Of a stretch of 15,275 nt of DNA, positions 9,336 through 15,275 are shown piece after piece. Origin of the DNA: an uncultured Pseudomonadota bacterium (GTDB lineage: Bacteria > Pseudomonadota > Gammaproteobacteria > Burkholderiales > Burkholderiaceae_C); the NCBI GenBank assembly GCA_900320815.1, contig ONTY01000005.1, positions 1 to 15,275 of the forward strand. The letters are read 5' to 3'. The notes beneath the pieces were generated by a model. The model did not search any database. It saw only the letters and a program-made list of their open reading frames with translations, and was not told the DNA's origin. The stretch's first letter is position 1. Each line of letters starts with the position of its first letter. Position numbers and translations under genes: made by a program.

Positions 9336-10811
9336 ATGCCCACGCCCAAACTCATCAACGGTTTTGAAGTCGTCATTGGCTTTGAAACGCATGTGCAGCT
9401 TCGCACAAAAAGCAAGATTTTCAGCCGCGCGCCCACCGCCTTTGGCGCCGCGCCGAACACGCAAGCGTGCGCCGTGGATATGGCGCTGCCCGGCACGCTG
9501 CCGGTCATGAACCGCGAGGCGGTAGCGTGTGCCATCCGCTTTGGGCTGGCGCTTGGCTCCAAAATCGCGCCGCGCAGCATTTTTGCGCGCAAGAATTATT
9601 TTTACCCCGACCTGCCCAAAGGCTATCAAATCAGCCAGTTTGAAATTCCTGTGGTGCAGGGCGGACAATTGAGTTTTATGCTGGAGGGCGAAAAGAAAAC
9701 CGTGCGCCTGGTGCGCGCACATCTGGAAGAAGACGCCGGAAAATCGCTGCATGATGCCGTGCCGGGCGCCAGCGGCATTGACCTCAACCGCGCCGGCACA
9801 CCGCTGCTGGAAATCGTCACCGAACCCGATATGCACAGCAGCGCCGAGGCGCTGGCGTATGCGCGCGAGCTGCATAAACTCGTGACCTGGATTGGTATTT
9901 GTGACGGCGAAATGCAGGAAGGCTCATTTCGCTGCGACGCCAATGTCAGCGTGCGCCGCCCGGGCGCGCCGCTGGGCACGCGGCGCGAAATCAAAAATCT
10001 CAACAGTTTCCGCTCCATGCAGCAGGCGATTGATTTTGAAATCCGCTGGCAAATTGAGCAGATTGAAGACGGCCACGCCATTGAACAGGCCACGGTGCTC
10101 TTTGACGCCGACACGGGCGAAACCCGCGCCATGCGCAGCAAGGAAGACAGCGCCGATTACCGCTATTTTCCTGACCCTGATCTGCCGCCGCTGGCCATCG
10201 ACGATGAATGGATTGAGCGCGAGCGCGCCGCCATGCCGCAGCTGCCGCACGCGGTGCAGGCGCGCTTTATGACGGAATATGGATTGCCAGAATATGACGC
10301 TGTGCAACTCACGCAGTCGCCAGCAATGTCGGCGTATTTTGAAGCGGTCGCAGGCAAGCTGCCCAGGCAGGCGGCCAAGCAGGCATCAAACTGGATGCTG
10401 GGCGAGATTTCAAAACGCCTCAATGCCGAGGAAATTGACATTGGTGCCGCCAAAATCAGTGCCACGCAATTGGCAGGCATTATTGCGCGCATCAGCGAGG
10501 GCACATTGAACCATAACGCCGCGCGGCAGGTGTTTGACGCCATCTGGGAAGCTGGCGGCAAGGGCGGCGATGTAGGCGCCGTGGACGCCATCATTGCCGA
10601 AAAAGGGCTGGCGCAATCCACCGATAGCGCCGCGCTGGAAAAAATTGTGGACGAGGTAATTGCTGCCAACGCCGCCAGCGTGGCGCAGTTCAAGGCAGGC
10701 AAGGACAAGGCGCTCAACGCCCTCGTCGGCCAGGTGATGAAGGCCAGCCGTGGCAAGGCAAACCCGCAGCAGGCAGGTGAGATGCTGCGCCAGCGGCTGC
10801 AGCAGGAATAA
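9336..10811 (+). CDS. gatB: Asp/Glu-tRNA amidotransferase subunit B
   Basis: GatB binds the mischarged tRNA, activates the side-chain carboxylate with ATP and performs the transamidation using ammonia channelled from GatA. The 491-residue product contains the signature near the start, [14 protein letters not shown], then [20 protein letters not shown]. Further along are [28 protein letters not shown] and [11 protein letters not shown]. The middle reads [18 protein letters not shown]. The C-terminal YqeY-like tRNA-binding tail ends [23 protein letters not shown] 9336 is chosen; an in-frame TTG at 9324 would add four residues. The ribosome site is weak. The gene uses more A/T-ending codons than gatA just before it, although the protein is clearly the native partner. 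Confidence 0.97.
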   Translation: MPTPKLINGFEVVIGFETHVQLRTKSKIFSRAPTAFGAAPNTQACAVDMALPGTLPVMNREAVACAIRFGLALGSKIAPRSIFARKNYFYPDLPKGYQISQFEIPVVQGGQLSFMLEGEKKTVRLVRAHLEEDAGKSLHDAVPGASGIDLNRAGTPLLEIVTEPDMHSSAEALAYARELHKLVTWIGICDGEMQEGSFRCDANVSVRRPGAPLGTRREIKNLNSFRSMQQAIDFEIRWQIEQIEDGHAIEQATVLFDADTGETRAMRSKEDSADYRYFPDPDLPPLAIDDEWIERERAAMPQLPHAVQARFMTEYGLPEYDAVQLTQSPAMSAYFEAVAGKLPRQAAKQASNWMLGEISKRLNAEEIDIGAAKISATQLAGIIARISEGTLNHNAARQVFDAIWEAGGKGGDVGAVDAIIAEKGLAQSTDSAALEKIVDEVIAANAASVAQFKAGKDKALNALVGQVMKASRGKANPQQAGEMLRQRLQQE

Positions 10812-10835
10812 ACAAAATACTATGCATATTCTCAT

Positions 10836-10866
10836 CTCATTGCCCGTAAGTTAGGCGGGCAATGAG
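10836..10866. terminator. hairpin between convergent gatB and xthA
   Basis: A perfect 11-bp inverted repeat, CTCATTGCCCG / CGGGCAATGAG, with a nine-base loop. It lies 25 bases after the gatB stop and 3 bases before the end of xthA on the other strand. The symmetrical position suits a bidirectional terminator, although neither side has a strong T-run. Confidence 0.65.
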
Positions 10867-10868
10867 TG

Positions 10869-11678
10869 CTATACCCCACTTGAAAGAGTGAAGTCATAGT
10901 CCACCGTCAGCGGCGCGTGGTCGCTGAAACGCTGCGCTTTGTAGATTTCGCAGCGCCGCGCCGTCTCGGCAATGGCAGGGGTGGCGAGGTGGTAGTCAAT
11001 GCGCCATCCGGTGTTGTTGTCCCAGGCGCGCCCACGGTTGCTCCACCACGTATATGCCTCGCCTGTGGTGTCTGGGTGCAGGCGGCGGTAGACATCCACC
11101 AATTCATGGCGCGCCAGCGTGTCGGTGAGCCATTGGCGCTCCTCAGGCAAAAAACCGCTGCGCGTCTGGTTGGCGCGCCAATTTTTCAGATCCTGCTCGC
11201 TGTGCGCGATATTCACATCACCACAGATAATAAATTCCCGTCCGCCTTCGCGCAAGCGCTCAATCACACTGCCAAAATGTGCGAGAAAACGCATTTTTGC
11301 CGCTTGCCTTTCATCACCCGACGAGCCGCTTGGAAAATACACGCTGACCACAGAAAAGGGGCGCCCGCCGCTGTCAAAACGCATTTCTACATACCGCCCC
11401 TCGGCATCAAACTCTTCCAGCCCGCATTCGTGCACCACCTGCGTGGGCGCGTGGCGTGTATACAGCCCCACGCCAGAATAGCCGCGTTTTGCAGCCAGCG
11501 AAAAACGCCCAGACATGCCCGCCAACTGCATAAAACCGCCAGCATCAATGTCGGGAAACTGTGCTTTGACCTCTTGCACGCCCATACAATCTGGCGCTGT
11601 GTGCTCCACCCAGGCGGCAAGACCCTTGGAAGTGGCGGAGCGGATACCGTTGAGATTGAGTGTGGTGAGTCGGAACAT
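10869..11678 (-). CDS. xthA: exodeoxyribonuclease III family AP endonuclease
   Basis: Exonuclease III cleaves at abasic sites and removes 3' blocks in base-excision repair. The 269-residue protein starts [15 protein letters not shown]; a longer upstream extension is out of family and overlaps pyrE. The Mg-dependent EEP-fold catalytic residues are visible: Asn8/Asn10 in LNLNG, Glu36 in GVQEVKAQ, Tyr114 in VYFPSG, Asp154 and Asn156 in CGDVNIAH. The rest are Asp228 in [10 protein letters not shown] and Asp253-His254 in SDHAPLTVD. Trp220-223-region [11 protein letters not shown] is also typical. The start codon overlaps that of divergent pyrE by two bases. A weak GAAAG ribosome site lies within pyrE coding sequence. 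The gene converges on gatB. Confidence 0.95.
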   Translation of the reverse strand: MFRLTTLNLNGIRSATSKGLAAWVEHTAPDCMGVQEVKAQFPDIDAGGFMQLAGMSGRFSLAAKRGYSGVGLYTRHAPTQVVHECGLEEFDAEGRYVEMRFDSGGRPFSVVSVYFPSGSSGDERQAAKMRFLAHFGSVIERLREGGREFIICGDVNIAHSEQDLKNWRANQTRSGFLPEERQWLTDTLARHELVDVYRRLHPDTTGEAYTWWSNRGRAWDNNTGWRIDYHLATPAIAETARRCEIYKAQRFSDHAPLTVDYDFTLSSGV

Positions 11679-12384
11679 GGAAAATCTTTCAAATACTGGT
11701 GATGGTGCGCTGGCGCGCGAGTTTGTGCAGTTTGCCATTGAACGCGGCGTGCTGCGTTTTGGGCAATTCACCACCAAGGCGGGGCGCGAGTCGCCCTATT
11801 TTTTCAACGCTGGCTTATTCAACGACGGTGCCAGTCTGGGGGTGCTGGCGCAGTTTTATGCGCGCGCGCTGCAGGCCAGCGGCATTGAGTTTGATGTGAT
11901 TTTTGGCCCCGCCTACAAGGGCATTGTGCTCGGCGCGGCGCTGGCGGCAGAACTGGCGCGCCGTGGCATGAACCGCCCCTTTGCCTACAACCGCAAGGAA
12001 GCCAAAGACCACGGCGAAGGTGGCATCCTGGTGGGCGCGCCGCTGGCCGGGCGCGTGCTTATCGTGGATGACGTGATGAGCGCCGGCACCGCAGTGCGCG
12101 AGAGCATGGCGCTGATTCGCGCCGCTGGCGCCGTGCCGCACGCCGTGCTCATTGCCCTTGACCGCCAGGAAAAAGCCACCGACGCCGGCGGAGGCGAGCT
12201 TCCCTACTCGGCTGTGCAATATGCACGCTCTGAACTTGGCCTGCGCGTGTGCGCTGTCGCCACACTGGCACATGTTCTGCAATTTCTGCGTCCACGCCAA
12301 GAATTCGCGCCGCATCTGGCCGCCGTGTCTGCCTACCGCAGCCGCTATGGCGTTGAATGCACTCTGCCGCCACATTCTGGCTAA
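11677..12384 (+). CDS. pyrE: orotate phosphoribosyltransferase
   Basis: PyrE converts orotate and PRPP to orotidine 5'-phosphate in de novo UMP synthesis. The 235-residue protein has the N-terminal block [19 protein letters not shown] (about 28-46) and [11 protein letters not shown] (about 76-86). The loop [13 protein letters not shown] (104-116) follows. The PRPP-binding motif [13 protein letters not shown] is at 127-139, with the paired Asp131-Asp132. Length is slightly above the usual ~215-225 because of a short N-terminal lead ([10 protein letters not shown]) and C-terminal tail. ATG 11677 is preferred; in-frame GTG codons at 11662 and 11665 exist but lie deeper inside xthA. It is divergent from xthA with overlapping start codons. 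Confidence 0.95.
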   Translation: MENLSNTGDGALAREFVQFAIERGVLRFGQFTTKAGRESPYFFNAGLFNDGASLGVLAQFYARALQASGIEFDVIFGPAYKGIVLGAALAAELARRGMNRPFAYNRKEAKDHGEGGILVGAPLAGRVLIVDDVMSAGTAVRESMALIRAAGAVPHAVLIALDRQEKATDAGGGELPYSAVQYARSELGLRVCAVATLAHVLQFLRPRQEFAPHLAAVSAYRSRYGVECTLPPHSG

Positions 12385-12423
12385 ACAAGCATTGAACATC
12401 TTCCATTCACGGAGCGCCCGCCC

Positions 12424-13113
12424 ATGACCGCAACCTTGACCGTCCATCCAGTTGCTTGCCGCGCTGCCACATTGGCGCTGGCAGCCTTTGGCCTGCTCGC
12501 CCTGTGCTGCGGCAGCGCACAGGCGCAATATCGCCAGCCAGGCGAGCCAATTGGCGGCATCTACACCTGCACCGACGCACATGGGCGGCGCCTGAACTCG
12601 GATCGGCCCATCACCGAGTGCATGGACCGCGAGCAGCGCGAACTCAACCGCAGCGGCAGCACACGGCGCGTCCTGCCCCCCTCGCTCTCGCCAGCGGAGC
12701 GCGAAAAACTCGCGCAGCAGCAGCGCGAGCAGCGCCGCGAAGCCGAACGCCGCCGCAGCCTAGAGCGGCGCGACGCCGCCCTCATCGCCCGCTACCCCGA
12801 CCGCCAAGCACACGAGGCTGGACGCGAAGAGGCCCTGCTGCAAACCACCGTCATCGTCAACGCTGCCGAGGCGCGCATCAGCACTTTGCAGGCCGAGCGC
12901 AAAAAACTCGACGAAGAAATGGAGTTCTATAGCGCTGACCCCAGCAAAGCCCCCCCACAACTCCGGCGCGCCATTGAAGCCAATGAACAAGCCATCGCGC
13001 AGCAGCAACAAGCCATTGAAGGTCAAAACAGTGAACGCCAGCGCATCAACGCCGCCTTTGATGAAGAGTTGGCGCGCCTAGAACAACTCTGGCGTGAACG
13101 CGATGCGCAATAA
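12424..13113 (+). CDS. secreted DUF4124 protein with coiled-coil tail
   Basis: The function is unknown. The 229-residue protein has a signal peptide (hydrophobic core about 14-30, likely cut after Ala34 in GSAQA-QY). It therefore acts in the periplasm or envelope. A DUF4124-like N-terminal module follows at about 46-75, with GIYTCTDAHGRRLNSDRPI and a second Cys in TECMD. The rest, about 88-225, is a long charged Gln/Glu/Arg-rich region expected to form coiled coil. An ACGGAG ribosome site lies about ten bases before the ATG. It follows pyrE by 39 bases on the same strand, an arrangement I recall from related genomes, and may be cotranscribed. It ends at a GC-rich hairpin. Confidence 0.88.
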   Translation: MTATLTVHPVACRAATLALAAFGLLALCCGSAQAQYRQPGEPIGGIYTCTDAHGRRLNSDRPITECMDREQRELNRSGSTRRVLPPSLSPAEREKLAQQQREQRREAERRRSLERRDAALIARYPDRQAHEAGREEALLQTTVIVNAAEARISTLQAERKKLDEEMEFYSADPSKAPPQLRRAIEANEQAIAQQQQAIEGQNSERQRINAAFDEELARLEQLWRERDAQ

Positions 13114-13115
13114 GC

Positions 13116-13144
13116 TGCCGCCCGCTTTGGTCTGGCGGGCGGCA
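13116..13144 (+). terminator. GC-rich hairpin after the DUF4124 gene
   Basis: A perfect 10-bp stem, TGCCGCCCGC / GCGGGCGGCA, with a nine-base loop begins three bases after the stop codon. It is followed by AAAAGG rather than T residues, so it may be a weak or Rho-assisted terminator or an mRNA-stabilising 3' end. Confidence 0.55.
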
Positions 13145-13227
13145 AAAGGCTTTCGTTCATGATGCTTTTTGCGTGCGTGAAAAAGCTGGCAGATTGATAG
13201 CGCCACGTTTGCATGCCCGCCGCCGCG

Positions 13228-13752
13228 CTACGGGCAGGTGCTCACCGGGTTGCCGCACACCCACTCCACATCCAGCCAGCCACGGTGCTTCTTGTCCAGC
13301 GTTTCGGCCTGCACCCAGTGCCCGCGCACGTCCAGCGGGCGCAGCACACGCTCATCCGTGAAGCTGAACACAGGCGCGGCGTTTTCGCCCGGCTTGGCGC
13401 GCAGCACCAGCTTCTGCCCGCCGTAGTTGCGCGTGGAAAACGCCAGCACCGAGGTGTGCAGCCATTGCCCGCCCGCGTTGTACTTGAGGTGCGGCGCAGC
13501 GCCATCCGCTGCGGCGGTGATGTCGGAGATGCGGCACCAGCCTTTTTCGCAGCCGTGCAGCGTGGCGCTGTAGTCGCCTTTCACGTCCAGCGTGCCGAGC
13601 ACGGCGCCGCTTGGGGCGGCGCGCACGTTGGTGGCGGTGCCCGTCGGGTCAGAGACGTAGACGCGCAGCGCCGCTTCTTGGGCAAGAGCTACGCCTGCCG
13701 CACAACACAGCGCCGCGCCTGCAGCGCGCGCCAGCATGGGATGCAATGCCAT
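13228..13752 (-). CDS. periplasmic SH3-like domain protein
   Basis: A 174-residue exported protein of unknown role. The signal peptide has a hydrophobic core at about 8-22 and likely cleavage after Ala24 (VALA-QE). A bacterial SH3-like module follows, with the usual NVRAAPSGAVLGTL strand-turn at about 42-55 and the paired cysteines C68 and C73 around the KGWCRISD strand. A C-terminal half contains GHWVQAETLDKKHRGWLDVEWV, also SH3-like, and a second cysteine pair, C166 and C173. The four cysteines could form periplasmic disulfides. SH3-like modules often bind cell-wall peptides, but nothing here proves that. An AGGAGAA ribosome site precedes ATG 13752. Divergent or convergent neighbours suggest a single-gene unit. 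Confidence 0.85.
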   Translation of the reverse strand: MALHPMLARAAGAALCCAAGVALAQEAALRVYVSDPTGTATNVRAAPSGAVLGTLDVKGDYSATLHGCEKGWCRISDITAAADGAAPHLKYNAGGQWLHTSVLAFSTRNYGGQKLVLRAKPGENAAPVFSFTDERVLRPLDVRGHWVQAETLDKKHRGWLDVEWVCGNPVSTCP

Positions 13753-13957
13753 GATGTGTTCTCCTGTTGGCTAAAGAAAAAGGAACAAAACAGAGAGGCG
13801 GAGTGTCCGCAGCATATACTCATTTTGTATACCATTCATCACCGTTATATATTGCTGACAATAAAACTATACTCCTCTCAATTATCACACCGCTGCGTGT
13901 GGGCAAGGTGCCGCAGCGCCACAGGCTTGCAAGAGGTTTCCTTGAGACAAAAAAAAC

Positions 13958-13990
13958 AAGCACCCAAGGCAGCCTGCCCGGGTGCTTTTT
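13958..13990. terminator. strong bidirectional intrinsic terminator
   Basis: An 8-bp perfect stem, AAGCACCC / GGGTGCTT (13958-13965 and 13980-13987), encloses an inner GGC/GCC stem. It is flanked by a T5 run on the plus-strand side and an A-rich run on the other, so it can terminate in both directions. On the minus strand it lies about 28 bases beyond the TAA at 14016-14018, which supports that stop as the real end of the small gene upstream. Confidence 0.75.
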
Positions 13991-14015
13991 GCACTGGTGT
14001 GGGTGCGCGTGCCGC

Positions 14016-14149
14016 TTACAGCATGGGTTTCCCCAGCGGCAGGAGCGTTTTGCCGACAGCGGTGTTGAGCTGGGGATACCGGCGACAAGGTAGATGGCGA
14101 AGATGCCGCTGATAAGCAGCGCCCAGCCGGCAATGGGCGCGCCAAGCAT
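14016..14149 (-). CDS. small single-helix membrane protein, apparently frameshifted
   Basis: A strong GAGGAG ribosome site lies eight bases before ATG 14149. The first ~25 residues are one hydrophobic helix, including GWALLISGIFAIYLVAG. After the C4 run in the gene sense (plus strand G4, 14072-14075) the reading frame turns into cysteine- and histidine-rich text. That text runs through the terminator hairpin to 13820, giving 109 residues. If one C is added in the run, the frame instead continues as PQLNTAVGKTLLPLGKPML and stops at TAA 14016-14018, just before the terminator, giving 44 residues. The second reading fits the terminator and looks more protein-like. I infer a ~44-residue membrane protein with a one-base indel, real or a sequence error. 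I do not recognise the family. Confidence 0.5.
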
Positions 14150-14283
14150 GGTTGGTCTCCTCAATGAGTCTGGAACACAACGGAGCGCTGATGCTATCGG
14201 TGCAGCATGACTTGATGCGTTCAGGGCGGAGCAACTCACGGCGCCTTGCCACATCACATACCCGTGCCATTTATTCATTATTA

Positions 14284-14300
14284 CCGGCTTATAAAGCCGG
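14284..14300 (-). terminator. hairpin after the last gene
   Basis: A perfect 7-bp stem with three-base loop (CCGGCTT-ATA-AAGCCGG) lies 17 bases beyond the stop of the minus-strand gene at the window end. On that strand it is followed by TAATAATGAATAAAT, only a weak T-tract. Confidence 0.5.
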
Positions 14301-14317
14301 CAGTAAAGCAATACCCA

Positions 14318-15275
14318 TCAAAACCCTGGTTTGAAAGAGGCTTCCACGGCGCGCACCGCCACGTCAAAGCCTTCGCGCCAGCCATCTGGGGCGCTGATGC
14401 GCGCGATGTTCGCCACTTCGGCGCCGACAAAACCGCGCACGTAAAGCAGGCCGCCCGCCTTGGCGGTGCCAGCCAGGGTGAAGCGGCTGTGTGCGGCGTC
14501 TGTGGTGTCTGTCTCGCGCCGCGTGACGTTGGCAAAACCACCCTCCGCCTCAGCGAGCATGGCGGCAAAGTCTTGCCCCAGCACGCCAGGGCTGTTCGTG
14601 CCGTACACGCGGATTTCGCGGCTGTTTGCGTCGCTTTCATCGTCGCGCGCAGTGATGCCGTCGCCGCCCTCCGCCTCGCGCACCTCCCACTGCCCGGGCG
14701 GCAGCACGACGGCAAAGCCAAAGCGCGCATTGGTGTAGCTGGGTGCGTCCGGGTTCAGGTGGATGCGCGCGGGTGCGGCGTCCGCCTCGGGCGCGTCCAG
14801 CACAAAGCTGCCGCTCGCGCCCTTCAGATAGCGCCCATCGTGCAGCGTGTAGCGTTCAACAAACTCCCACCACGCCGCGTGCACGCTGCCATCGGGCGCC
14901 AATTTCCAGCGCCCGGGCGGGTTGTCAGGGCGCCCCGTGATGCCGATGCGCGCCTGGCCGCTGTCAGAAAGCTCAACGTAGCCGTAGAACACAGGGCGCT
15001 CGCCAGCGCATTGCTGCTGCGGCGTCTGGCCGCTGCTGCGGCACTCCACAAAGCGCACAGAGCCGCCTTGTTCTTTCAGCAGCCGCTTGAGGGGCGCATC
15101 CGCCGGCGGACGCAGTGCGGCAAAGGCGCGCAGTGCCTCAGCGCGCTCGCGCATCCAGGCGGCGCGTTTGCGTGTGGCGGCGGCGTAGCCATCGGCCACG
15201 CTGCCGCTGCCACGCAACTGCTCGGCCTCGCTGTCGCGCCACTGGCGCAGCCAGGTGCGCTGCGAGTCCAGCAAG
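14318..15275 (-). CDS. uncharacterised protein, 5'-truncated by the window; possibly LprI-like N-terminal region
   Basis: The frame is open to the window edge, so the true start lies beyond 15275; 318 residues are visible. The visible beginning, LDSQRTWLRQWRDSEAEQLR, and the following helical stretch to about residue 57 resemble the end of an LprI/DUF1311 domain (lysozyme-inhibitor family), normally preceded by a signal peptide. A middle region of about 70-165 contains one cysteine pair (VECRS...QQCAG) and a beta-rich segment with GITGRPDNPPGRWKLAPDG. The C-terminal part, from about residue 176, with YTNARFGFAVVLPPG and later VRGFVGAEVANIARISAP, may be a separate beta domain, as in periplasmic proteins that assess a short peptide. 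The function is unknown. Confidence 0.7.
   Translation of the reverse strand, partial: LLDSQRTWLRQWRDSEAEQLRGSGSVADGYAAATRKRAAWMRERAEALRAFAALRPPADAPLKRLLKEQGGSVRFVECRSSGQTPQQQCAGERPVFYGYVELSDSGQARIGITGRPDNPPGRWKLAPDGSVHAAWWEFVERYTLHDGRYLKGASGSFVLDAPEADAAPARIHLNPDAPSYTNARFGFAVVLPPGQWEVREAEGGDGITARDDESDANSREIRVYGTNSPGVLGQDFAAMLAEAEGGFANVTRRETDTTDAAHSRFTLAGTAKAGGLLYVRGFVGAEVANIARISAPDGWREGFDVAVRAVEASFKPGF

Overview
The window looks like chromosome of a high-GC betaproteobacterium. The gene families, the gene order (mreB-mreC-mreD-mrdA diverging from gatC-gatA-gatB, then xthA/pyrE) and the protein sequences fit Burkholderiales, most likely Comamonadaceae. This rests on recalled family knowledge, not on a search.

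Bases 1-2055 are a small, AT-richer, decayed accessory patch. It holds the 3' end of one IS5-superfamily transposase (+ strand) and a broken membrane-protein gene (- strand). Beyond these lies a fragment of a second, different IS5-type transposase (- strand). The membrane-protein gene is interrupted by exactly two frameshifts. Each falls inside a simple sequence repeat, (AT)7A at 1104-1118 and T8 at 886-893. One-unit changes in both tracts would restore a protein of about 372 residues. This is the most interesting feature of the window: either a slippage-switched (phase-variable) surface or envelope gene, or a fresh pseudogene.

Bases 2056-7235 (- strand) are the cell-elongation cluster mreB, mreC, mreD and mrdA (PBP2). 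They encode the actin-like filament, its two membrane partners and the transpeptidase that build the lateral wall. mreC and mrdA both end in unusual Ala/Arg/Lys/Pro-rich periplasmic tails. The usual next gene, rodA, is absent: the accessory patch begins directly after mrdA.

Bases 7236-7554 are a divergent regulatory region with direct repeats and hairpins. Bases 7555-10811 (+) are gatCAB, the tRNA-dependent amidotransferase. A perfect hairpin separates gatB from the convergent xthA (exonuclease III family). xthA and pyrE (orotate phosphoribosyltransferase) are divergent, and their start codons overlap by two bases.

The right end carries a secreted DUF4124 coiled-coil protein (+), an SH3-like periplasmic protein (-), a small membrane protein that seems frameshifted (-), and the 3' part of a protein that may be LprI-like (-, running off the window). 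Hairpin terminators separate several of these.
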